Shown piece after piece: positions 1 through 5,915 of a stretch of 10,408 nucleotides of DNA (within the stretch, counting starts at the first letter, position 1; every line of letters starts with the position of its first letter). The DNA comes from an uncultured Gemmatimonadota bacterium (lineage in GTDB: Bacteria > Gemmatimonadota > Gemmatimonadetes > Gemmatimonadales > Gemmatimonadaceae): the NCBI GenBank assembly GCA_903906325.1, contig CAIVJV010000351.1, forward strand, positions 1 through 10,408, read 5' to 3'. Below the pieces are notes generated by a model. It was not told where the DNA came from. It saw nothing but the letters and a program-made list of their open reading frames with translations, and did not search any database. The translations under genes were made by a program, and so were the position numbers.

Positions 1-269
1 CCGGCGCGAGCGAGTATGTCGGCCATCCCCTCGCACTCCGCGACGAACTCGGCACCATCTCGCACCGACGCGGCACACTCGGGATGAGCACGCGCGGGCA
101 CGACACCGGTGACGCCCAGTGGTTCGTGAATCTCCGCGACAACGCCCGCCTCGACCGCGACTATACGGTCTGGGGCGAGGTCGTGCGTGGGATCGAGGTC
201 GTCGATGGGATCCTAGAGGGCGATGTCATCCAGTCGATTCGCCTCCGACCCACCCGGCCCCGTGACTAG
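1..269 (+). CDS. Cyclophilin-type peptidyl-prolyl cis-trans isomerase, C-terminal part (5' end outside the window)
   Basis: This is the last 88 or so residues of a cyclophilin fold, read in the frame starting at base 3. Visible hallmarks are GTLGMSTRGHDTGDAQWFVN, matching the family's conserved segment around the active-site Gln (here in AQWFV), then LDRDYTVWGEVVRGIEVVD, matching the usual LDxxHTVFGxVxxGMxVV strand and helix. The usual active-site His of HTVFG is Tyr (DYTVWG) and the Trp of human CypA appears to be Arg, as is common in bacterial and divergent cyclophilins. The family catalyses proline isomerisation during protein folding. The N-terminus is missing, so a signal peptide or fusion partner (for example HEAT repeats) cannot be judged. 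The open frame has no start before the left edge other than an internal Met at 84. The gene ends in TAG at 267-269, inside a CTAG shared with the stop of the convergent receptor gene. Confidence 0.87.
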   Translation, partial: GASEYVGHPLALRDELGTISHRRGTLGMSTRGHDTGDAQWFVNLRDNARLDRDYTVWGEVVRGIEVVDGILEGDVIQSIRLRPTRPRD

Positions 270-2347
270 AAGGTGACCTGCACCGTCGCGAGCCAGGTGC
301 GCGCCGCGACGGGGAAGAGGTACCGCGTGGTGCCGTCGGTGTAGCCTGCCGCATAGGCGGCACTGTTCAAGAGATTCTGCCCCTGGAGGCGGAACCGCTG
401 CCGCCCGATCGGGAGACGCAGGTCCCCATCGAGGACGGTGAAGGCGGGGGTGACCAAGGCGGCGTTGCCGTCGTTGGCCAGCGGCGAGTCGCCGACGTGA
501 CGGAGGCCGAGCACCCCCTCCCATCCGGTGCGCGGCTGCCAGATGGCTTGCACATTGGCGAGCACCGCGGGCGTGAGGACCGGGCGCACATCGCGGTAGA
601 CGATCCCCGAGGCCTCATCCTCGTACTCGGCGATCCGCGCACGCATCGCCATCGCATTGGCCCGGAGGGACAGCGTCGGTGTGAGCGTCACCGCCCCTTC
701 GACCTCGAGACCGAGGCGTGAGGAGCGATCGACGTTGCGCCGCAGCGGACTCCCCGTGATCGCGATCGCCCCGATGGGCGCGATCTCATCGCGGAAGGCC
801 ATCGCGAAGGCGTTCACCTGCAGGGTCGTGGCGCCGCGGGTGAATCGGGCCCCGAGTTCGAGATCGGTGAGCCGCTCGGGCTTCACCTGCGAGAACGGGA
901 GTACCTCCGCGGCGGCGGCTGCATCGATGTCGTCGGCGCCGGCAAGGAGATCGGTGCGCGTCGGTTCCCGGCCGGCCTGCCCGAGCGAGGCGAAGACCGT
1001 GAGATCGCGCCGGACCGGCCAGGTCACGCCGACCTTCGGGTTCAGGAAGAGCCAATCGATGGTGAGCGCATACGCCCCGTCCTCCGTCGGGCCGGGAATC
1101 GGCGTTCCTGGCGACGGTCGGTAGCGGAACGCCGCGCGGCGGAGCTGGAGGTCGCCGGTCACCTCCAACGCACCGTAGCGCCGACTCGCCTTCACGAAGC
1201 CACTCTGCTCCTGCTTGAACCCGGTGTTGTCGTAGACACGCGTCTCGAGGTCGGGGCGGACCTTCAGGTGATGATCGCGCGCGTAGTCGCTCACATGGAT
1301 GCCGGCGGCCCACGCCGTCGCCCGGACCTGCCAGCGCAGCGTCGAGAGGAGACCGACCCATCCATGGTCGAGATTGAAGTTCAGCAGATCGCCGGCGTTC
1401 ACATCGAAGGCGCCGCCGGCCGCGTTGCGATAGACCGTCGTGGTGAGGGCCGCGGTGGTCCCGATGCTCCGCGTGTGCTGGACGCTCGCCATCGCCTGCC
1501 AGAAGTCATCGCGCTCCTCTGGGGCCATCGGATTGCGGCGCCGATTCACTCGGAGCTCCGCCTCGCTCGCGGCATAGTAGGCCAGCTGCATCTTGGAGCG
1601 CCCGGCGAAGCCGGTGAACTTCACCGCATCGCGCGCGCCGAACCACCCGGCGCTGACGAACGCCGAGCGAGCACGATTGCCCGAGCGCTCACGGTAGCCA
1701 TCTGTCTCCTGCCCTGAGACGCGGGCGTAGGCGGCGAACCCGCGATGGAGCCCCGTCGCCGCCTCGACGCTCACACGATGGGTGCCCCACGAACCCGAGG
1801 TGAGCTGGAGCTCCCGGAAGGCGGGCGTGGTGGCGAGTGGCAGGGACTCGAAGCTCAGCGACCCCGCGAACCCTGCCGGTCCGAAGGCACTCGCCCCCAC
1901 GCCCCGCTGCACCTGCACCGACTGCATCGAGTTCATGAAGTCGGGGACGTTGGAGAAGTAGAGGACCTGATCCTCGGGATCGTTGAGCGGGACGCCGTCC
2001 ACCGAGATGGCGAGCCGCGTCTGGTCGATGCCGCGCAGGCGCAGCGAGGAGTACCCGCTGAAGGTGCCGGCGTCGGAGGCGGCGGTGACCCCGGTGAGTC
2101 CCTGCAGGGCCAACGGGGCGTCTTGGCCCGCATACGTGCGCTCGATCGCCGCGCGGTCCAGGGTCGTCTGCGAGGTGGGCGCCGCGCCCCCCTGGCGGGT
2201 CGCCTTGATCACGACCGCCTCGAGCGTGTCGCGCGCCCGCGTGGTATCGCGAGGCGCGGCTGGGCGCGTGCCCTGCGCGCCGAGGGGGAGCGCGAGCGAG
2301 ATCAGCGAGATGGTGATGACCAACGAACGTGACAGCGATCGGCACAT
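266..2347 (-). CDS. TonB-dependent outer-membrane receptor, predicted thiamine-compound uptake
   Basis: The protein has 693 residues from the chosen start. Residues 1-24 form a signal peptide (Arg-rich start, hydrophobic core ITISLISLALPLGA, cleavage near GAQ). A TonB-box-like stretch lies at 41-50 (TLEAVVIKAT). The plug domain spans about 55-170, with LRLRGIDQTRLAISVDGVPL and the VQRG element typical of receptor plugs. The rest is a beta-barrel ending in the terminal aromatic WLATVQVTF. Such receptors import scarce ligands across the outer membrane using TonB energy. A TPP riboswitch in the leader implies that thiamine, its phosphates or a precursor is the ligand; this is inferred from regulation, not from the barrel. 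The frame stays open to an ATG at 2404, but that adds 19 Arg-rich residues in front of the signal peptide. The ATG at 2347 has GAGGAT at 2361-2356, 8 bases away, so it is preferred. No CarboxypepD-like N-terminal domain is seen. The gene is monocistronic in view. Confidence 0.95.
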   Translation of the reverse strand: MCRSLSRSLVITISLISLALPLGAQGTRPAAPRDTTRARDTLEAVVIKATRQGGAAPTSQTTLDRAAIERTYAGQDAPLALQGLTGVTAASDAGTFSGYSSLRLRGIDQTRLAISVDGVPLNDPEDQVLYFSNVPDFMNSMQSVQVQRGVGASAFGPAGFAGSLSFESLPLATTPAFRELQLTSGSWGTHRVSVEAATGLHRGFAAYARVSGQETDGYRERSGNRARSAFVSAGWFGARDAVKFTGFAGRSKMQLAYYAASEAELRVNRRRNPMAPEERDDFWQAMASVQHTRSIGTTAALTTTVYRNAAGGAFDVNAGDLLNFNLDHGWVGLLSTLRWQVRATAWAAGIHVSDYARDHHLKVRPDLETRVYDNTGFKQEQSGFVKASRRYGALEVTGDLQLRRAAFRYRPSPGTPIPGPTEDGAYALTIDWLFLNPKVGVTWPVRRDLTVFASLGQAGREPTRTDLLAGADDIDAAAAAEVLPFSQVKPERLTDLELGARFTRGATTLQVNAFAMAFRDEIAPIGAIAITGSPLRRNVDRSSRLGLEVEGAVTLTPTLSLRANAMAMRARIAEYEDEASGIVYRDVRPVLTPAVLANVQAIWQPRTGWEGVLGLRHVGDSPLANDGNAALVTPAFTVLDGDLRLPIGRQRFRLQGQNLLNSAAYAAGYTDGTTRYLFPVAARTWLATVQVTF

Positions 2348-2423
2348 CGGGCAGGATCCTCGTACGCAGGGGCGTCGGGACCGTCGTGCTCGCGTCCGCC
2401 TCACGGCGACATCATCGAGTCAC

Positions 2424-2506
2424 GCCGCGCTCCCTACGCCGGTCTGAACCGGGTCAGGTTCCAAGGGACTGTCTCAACCCCGCGGACGCGGGATACCCCT
2501 GGCGGC
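2424..2506 (-). ncRNA. TPP (thiamine pyrophosphate) riboswitch aptamer, THI element
   Basis: Read on the minus strand, all conserved parts of the THI box occur in order. The P2 5' strand AGGGG pairs with UCCCU. P3 is a perfect hairpin, CCCGCG-UC-CGCGGG. It is followed by UUGAGA (consensus CUGAGA; the UGAGA that grips the pyrimidine ring is intact), GAACCUGA, the P5 stem CCGGU-UCAG-ACCGG, and GCGUAGGGA, the pyrophosphate-binding end. P1 is closed by GCCGC (2506-2502) with GCGGC (2428-2424). The aptamer ends 76 bases upstream of the receptor ATG and points toward it. The stretch between them has no U-run after a hairpin, so control of ribosome access is more likely than transcription termination. 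Binding of TPP would lower receptor synthesis. Confidence 0.94.
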
Positions 2507-2517
2507 TTCCGAAGGAA

Positions 2518-2547
2518 TGGATAGACCACGGACCGGAGCCACGGCAA
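2518..2547 (-). promoter_or_regulatory. Candidate sigma-70-type promoter for the riboswitch-receptor transcript
   Basis: On the minus strand TTGCCG (2547-2542) and TATCCA (2523-2518) are separated by 18 bases. Transcription would begin near 2511, a few bases before the first paired base of the aptamer at 2506, exactly where a riboswitch transcript should start. The hexamers are imperfect, so the position relative to the aptamer is the main support. Confidence 0.4.
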
Positions 2548-2601
2548 GTGGGGCGGTGCGTCGTCGACGGCTGAGGCGCCTTGCCCCGCCTGCACACGAG
2601 G

Positions 2602-2613
2602 TGCAACGTTGCG
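2602..2613. promoter_or_regulatory. Palindrome TGCAACGTTGCG, candidate LacI-family operator
   Basis: GCAACGTTGC (2603-2612) is a perfect inverted repeat centred on CG, ending 26 bases before the ATG of the first operon gene. LacI/GalR-family repressors typically bind palindromes with a central CG (PurR-like ACGTTTGC half-sites are similar), and such repressors often control sugar-use operons. No repressor gene is in the window, so the assignment rests on sequence form and location alone. A 10-base palindrome can arise by chance. Confidence 0.35.
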
Positions 2614-2638
2614 CAGACCCTCTCGGACCGGAGCCGGG

Positions 2639-3232
2639 ATGACCCTGACCCGTCGTACCCTCTTGCAGCTGGCCGGCCTTGCGGCCCTCCCCGCCCTCGT
2701 CCACGCCGACGAGGCCACCATCACCCGGTGGACCGACGCGCTCCTGCAGCGCGGGCTCCAGGATCCCCCACGCTTCTTCCCCCCAGAGGAGCGCGCGCTC
2801 GTGCGCTCGATCGCCGATGGGATCCTCCCGCGCACCGACACCCCAGGGGCGCTCGATGTCGGGGTCCCTGCCTTCGTCGAGATCATCGTCGGCGAATGGA
2901 TGGAGCCCACGGAGCGCGACGCCTTCCGTGCCGGACTCGCCGCCCTCGATCAGCGCGCGCTCGCGATGTACGGCGCGCGCTGGCCCGCGCTCGATCCCAT
3001 CCAACGCGACGGCGAGCTGCAATGGGGGGAGAGCACCGTCGACACGACCACCGAGGCCAAACGCACCTATCGCCGGCTGAAGGGGCTCGTCCTCCACGGC
3101 TATCTCACCAGTGAGGTCGTCCGCCGCGACGTGCTCAAGGTGAACTACATCCACGAGACCTTCCGCGGGTGCGTCCCCGTGACCGCCCCGGCACCCGCGG
3201 CTCGCCGGACGGGAGGGATGTCCCATGCCTGA
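2639..3232 (+). CDS. Gluconate 2-dehydrogenase subunit 3 family protein (small/hitchhiker subunit) with Tat signal
   Basis: The protein has 197 residues. The N-terminus MTLTRRTLLQLAGLAALPAL carries a twin-arginine motif (TRRTLL) and a hydrophobic segment, with cleavage likely after VHA (about residue 23). Residues 45-180 resemble the subunit-3 family: FFPPEERALVRSIADGILP, then DTPGALDVGVPAFV, and near the end GYLTSEV and the family-typical GCVPV at 177-181. In the well-studied three-subunit FAD dehydrogenases of this kind the small subunit is needed for maturation and carries the cofactor-loaded large subunit through the Tat system. The next gene, a GMC flavoprotein without its own signal, overlaps by 8 bases, which fits that role. 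The ATG at 2639 has GGAG at 2630-2633. An in-frame ATG at 2609 would put ten extra residues before the Tat motif and is disfavoured. Confidence 0.91.
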   Translation: MTLTRRTLLQLAGLAALPALVHADEATITRWTDALLQRGLQDPPRFFPPEERALVRSIADGILPRTDTPGALDVGVPAFVEIIVGEWMEPTERDAFRAGLAALDQRALAMYGARWPALDPIQRDGELQWGESTVDTTTEAKRTYRRLKGLVLHGYLTSEVVRRDVLKVNYIHETFRGCVPVTAPAPAARRTGGMSHA

Positions 3233-4946
3233 TCGCCGTCAGATCCTCTTCGGTGCCCCACAGCCGGGCCGGCAGTTCGATGCGATCGTCGTAGGCTCTG
3301 GGATCAGCGGGGGATGGGCCGCCAAGGAGCTCACCGAGCGCGGCCTCCGCACCCTTGTGCTCGAGGCCGGTGGCCCGATCGACCCCGCCCGCGACTACGT
3401 GGAACATGTCCAGCCCCATCAGCTCCGCTACCGCGGCTACGGCGAGCGCGAGCGCATGGCGCGTGAGCAGGCGGTCCAGCGCGAATGCTATGCCTGTGAC
3501 GAGTGGGGCGCGAAGTTCTTCGTCAACGACCTCGAGAACCCCTACACGACCCCGGACGACGCCCCCTTCCGATGGATCCGCGGGCGCCAGGTCGGTGGGC
3601 GGTCGATCATGTGGGGCCGCCAGGTCTATCGGTGGAGCGACCTCGACTTCGAGGCGAACGCCAAGGACGGGCATGGCACCGATTGGCCGATCCGCTACGC
3701 CGATCTCGCCCCGTGGTACTCTCATGTGGAACGCTTCATCGGGGTCTCCGGCGCGGCGGAAGGGCTCGAGCAGCTCCCCGACGGCGAGTTCCTCCCCCCG
3801 ATGGAGATGACCTGCGTCGAACGCCATGTGCGCGAGAAGGTGCTCACGGCCTTCGGCGGCCAGCGTGTCTGGACGATCGGTCGCGCGGCGATCCTCACCC
3901 GCGATCACAACGGCCGCAAGGCCTGTCACTACTGTGGCCCCTGCGAGCGCGGCTGCATCACGCACTCCTACTTCTCGAGCAACGGCTCGACCCTCCCTGC
4001 CGCCGAGCGCACGGGGCGTCTCACCCTCCGGCCCTGGAGCGTGGTGAGCGAGGTGGTGCTCGATCCCAAGACGGGCCGCGCCACGGGCGTCCGCGTGATC
4101 GACGCGCGCACCATGCAGGAGACGGTCTTTAAGGCGCGCGTGGTCTTCCTCTGCGCCTCCGCCTTCGAATCCGTGCGCATCCTCATGCACTCGAAGAGCA
4201 GCGCGCATCCACAGGGGCTCGGCAACGGGAGCGGGACCCTCGGCAAGTACATCATGGACCATCACATGCTCCATGGCGCCGGCGGGCAGATGCCGGGGTT
4301 CGACGACGTCACGACCATCGGGAGCCGACCGAACGGGATGTACGTGGCGCGCTTCCGGAACACGAAGCAATCGAAGCCGAGCGCGGACTTCCTGCGCGGC
4401 TATGGGATGCAGGGCGGCGCGGGGGGCCGCGGACGCTGGTCGGGGCCGGGCTACGGCGCCGACTTCAAGCAGAAGCTCCTCACCGAGCTCGGCCCGTGGG
4501 GGATCGGGATCAACGGGTGGGGGGAGATGCTGCCGCACGAGTCCAACCATCTGGCCCTCGATCCCGCGGTGAAGGACAAGTGGGGGATCCCCGCGCTGCA
4601 GATCACCTGCAAGTGGGGCGACAACGAGCGCGCGATGATGCGCGACATGGTCACCTCGGCGACGGAGATGCTCGAGGCCGCCGGGGCGACGAACATCTAC
4701 CAGAACCGACCCGATGTGCCGCCCGGGCTCTGCATCCACGAGATGGGGGGCGCCCGTATGGGGCGCTCCGCCGACGTGAGCGTCTGCGATGCGAACAACG
4801 CGCTGTGGGAGGTCCCGAACGTGATGGTGACCGACGGCGCGTGCATGGCGAGTTCCGCGTGCCAGAACCCGAGCATCACGTACATGGCGCTCACCGCGCG
4901 CGCCGCGGCGCGCGCGGTGGACCGGATGAACCGAGGCGAACTATGA
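3225..4946 (+). CDS. GMC-family FAD-dependent sugar/polyol dehydrogenase, large subunit with four-Cys cluster motif
   Basis: The protein has 573 residues. The FAD dinucleotide fold starts at 20 (AIVVGSGISGGWAAKEL, GxGxxG at 24-29) with the acidic strand end VLEAGG. A second GMC signature is GRQVGGRSIMWGRQVYRW at about 120-137. The C-terminal catalytic domain has HEMGGARMG (His505) and SACQNPSITYMALTARAA (Asn548); this His/Asn pair 43 residues apart matches the family's catalytic pair. Cys234, 237, 240 and 244 (CHYCGPCERGC) form a CxxCxxCxxxC set, likely an iron-sulfur site, as in the Fe-S-containing FAD glucose dehydrogenases. The substrate is probably a sugar, sugar acid or glycoside, oxidised in the periplasm. 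There is no signal peptide, so export with the upstream Tat-bearing subunit is inferred. GGGAGGG at 3211-3217 lies 7 bases before the ATG. The start overlaps the previous gene by 8 bases, and the stop overlaps the next ATG (ATGA). Confidence 0.96.
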   Translation: MPDRRQILFGAPQPGRQFDAIVVGSGISGGWAAKELTERGLRTLVLEAGGPIDPARDYVEHVQPHQLRYRGYGERERMAREQAVQRECYACDEWGAKFFVNDLENPYTTPDDAPFRWIRGRQVGGRSIMWGRQVYRWSDLDFEANAKDGHGTDWPIRYADLAPWYSHVERFIGVSGAAEGLEQLPDGEFLPPMEMTCVERHVREKVLTAFGGQRVWTIGRAAILTRDHNGRKACHYCGPCERGCITHSYFSSNGSTLPAAERTGRLTLRPWSVVSEVVLDPKTGRATGVRVIDARTMQETVFKARVVFLCASAFESVRILMHSKSSAHPQGLGNGSGTLGKYIMDHHMLHGAGGQMPGFDDVTTIGSRPNGMYVARFRNTKQSKPSADFLRGYGMQGGAGGRGRWSGPGYGADFKQKLLTELGPWGIGINGWGEMLPHESNHLALDPAVKDKWGIPALQITCKWGDNERAMMRDMVTSATEMLEAAGATNIYQNRPDVPPGLCIHEMGGARMGRSADVSVCDANNALWEVPNVMVTDGACMASSACQNPSITYMALTARAAARAVDRMNRGEL

Positions 4947-5848
4947 CGCTCTCTCGGCGAGACCTGATCACACGCGGCACGGCGGCCCTCGCAGCGACCG
5001 CACTGCCGACCGCGGTGGCCGCGTCGGCGTTCGACGCTTCCGGGCCTCATGCACTGCCCCCAGACGCCGCGCGCGTGCCCCTGCCCCCCTTCGTGCCGAC
5101 CTATCGACAGAGCGTCGCGCGCTGGTGCTTCAGCAGCCTGCCACTCGATCAGCTCTGCCTCGAGGCCAAGCGGATCGGCCTGCACGCCATCGACCTGCTG
5201 AGCGAGAACGAATGGGAGGTCCCAGCCCGTCATGGTCTTCGCTGTGCGATCGCCAATGGGCCCGGTCCGATCCCGGATGGATGGAACGACCCCAAGCGGC
5301 ACGACGCCCTCGTCGCGGAGAGCGAGCGGATCCTCCCCCTCGTGGCGAAGGCCGGCATCCCCCAGATGATCGTCTTCTCGGGGAATCGCCGCGGGCTCAG
5401 CGACGGGGAGGGGATCCGCCACTGCGTGCGCGGGCTCCGACGCATCCTCCCCACCGCGGAGCGCCTCGGGGTCACCATCACGATGGAGCTCCTCAACAGC
5501 AAGGTCGATCACGCCGACTACCAGGCCGACCGCACGACGTTCGGCGTGGCGATCGCCGAGGCGCTGGGGAGCGAGCGGTTCAAGCTCCTCTACGACATCT
5601 ACCACATGCAGATCATGGAAGGGGATGTCGTCCGGACGATCGAGCACTATGCCCCGTACATCGGGCACTACCACACCGCCGGCGTGCCGGGGCGTCACGA
5701 ACTCGATGACACCCAGGAGCTCAACTACGGGCGGATCGCGCGGGCGATCGCGGGGACGGGATTCTCGGGGTATGTGGCGCACGAGTTCGTACCCACCGGG
5801 ACCCCGATGCGATTGCTCGCCGACGCGGTGCGACTCTTCGCCGGGTGA
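4943..5848 (+). CDS. Tat-exported TIM-barrel sugar isomerase/epimerase, hydroxypyruvate isomerase-like
   Basis: The protein has 301 residues. MTLSRRDLITRGTAALAATA holds a Tat motif (SRRDLI) and a hydrophobic stretch, cleaved near residue 27-29. Residues 52-298 are a xylose-isomerase-like/AP-endonuclease-2 TIM barrel. The closest resemblance is to hydroxypyruvate isomerase, shown by LLYDIYHMQIMEGDVVRTIE and GVPGRHE. Candidate metal ligands are Glu182 (MELLN), Asp218 (YDIYH), His244 (GHYHTA) and Glu281 (AHEF). The third is usually Gln in hydroxypyruvate isomerases and His in ketose 3-epimerases, so the reaction should not be taken as hydroxypyruvate isomerisation. The ATG overlaps the dehydrogenase stop by 4 bases, with GAGG at 4933-4936. 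The product probably acts on the keto-sugar made by the dehydrogenase in the periplasm. A longer frame upstream (from 4496) only shadows the dehydrogenase gene. A lyase or epimerase role is equally possible. Confidence 0.9.
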   Translation: MTLSRRDLITRGTAALAATALPTAVAASAFDASGPHALPPDAARVPLPPFVPTYRQSVARWCFSSLPLDQLCLEAKRIGLHAIDLLSENEWEVPARHGLRCAIANGPGPIPDGWNDPKRHDALVAESERILPLVAKAGIPQMIVFSGNRRGLSDGEGIRHCVRGLRRILPTAERLGVTITMELLNSKVDHADYQADRTTFGVAIAEALGSERFKLLYDIYHMQIMEGDVVRTIEHYAPYIGHYHTAGVPGRHELDDTQELNYGRIARAIAGTGFSGYVAHEFVPTGTPMRLLADAVRLFAG

Positions 5849-5915
5849 CCCGACTCTCGCCTGTCAGCTCTGCCAGTAACGTCGCCGGTCCGGACCTGTT
5901 TTATTTCGCGTCATC
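5849..5915 (+). promoter_or_regulatory. Short intergenic region with AT-rich -10-like element before the response regulator
   Basis: In 67 bases the only AT-rich run is TGTTTTATTT (5897-5906), a plausible -10 region; its 3' end is 10 bases before the ATG at 5916. No clear -35 or ribosome-binding sequence is visible, which would suit a leaderless or very short-leader transcript. Just upstream is a perfect palindrome, GGTCCGGACC (5887-5896). It could be an operator. As a terminator hairpin it has only a three-pair stem around a four-base loop, so I do not call a terminator. Confidence 0.3.

Larger units (their letters stand above)
2348..2638. other. Divergent intergenic region between receptor and oxidoreductase operon
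   Basis: This 291-base stretch separates two divergent units. On the minus strand it holds the receptor leader (2348-2423), the TPP aptamer and a candidate promoter. On the plus strand it must hold the promoter of the operon starting at 2639. No convincing -35/-10 pair is visible there; the best feature is a 10-base palindrome at 2603-2612. A 12-base direct repeat, CGGACCGGAGCC, occurs at 2529-2540 and 2624-2635, the second copy containing the GGAG ribosome-binding sequence of the operon's first gene. No further gene is apparent. Confidence 0.7.

Noticed and set aside
2348..2404. Longer N-terminus for the receptor starting at 2404
   Set aside because: It would add 19 residues, mostly Arg, Pro and Ser, in front of a complete signal peptide, and the ATG at 2347 has a better ribosome-binding sequence.
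2474..3226. 250-codon minus-strand frame covering the operon's first gene and the riboswitch
   Set aside because: It lacks recognisable domains and overlaps both a clear TPP aptamer and a clear Tat-signal subunit-3 protein.
3135..4739. 534-codon open frame on the minus strand opposite the GMC dehydrogenase
   Set aside because: The plus-strand gene has unmistakable FAD and GMC motifs. The antisense frame is His/Arg/Pro/Gly-rich, low in aromatic residues and shows no domain; it is a by-product of high G+C codon use.
4496..4942. N-terminal extension of the isomerase frame to 4496
   Set aside because: The extension lies inside the dehydrogenase gene, has shadow-frame composition, and would bury the Tat signal in the middle of the protein.
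5881..5906. Rho-independent terminator after the isomerase gene (palindrome followed by T-rich run)
   Set aside because: The stem is at most three pairs around a four-base loop and the T-run is broken; a promoter element for the next gene explains the AT-rich run better.
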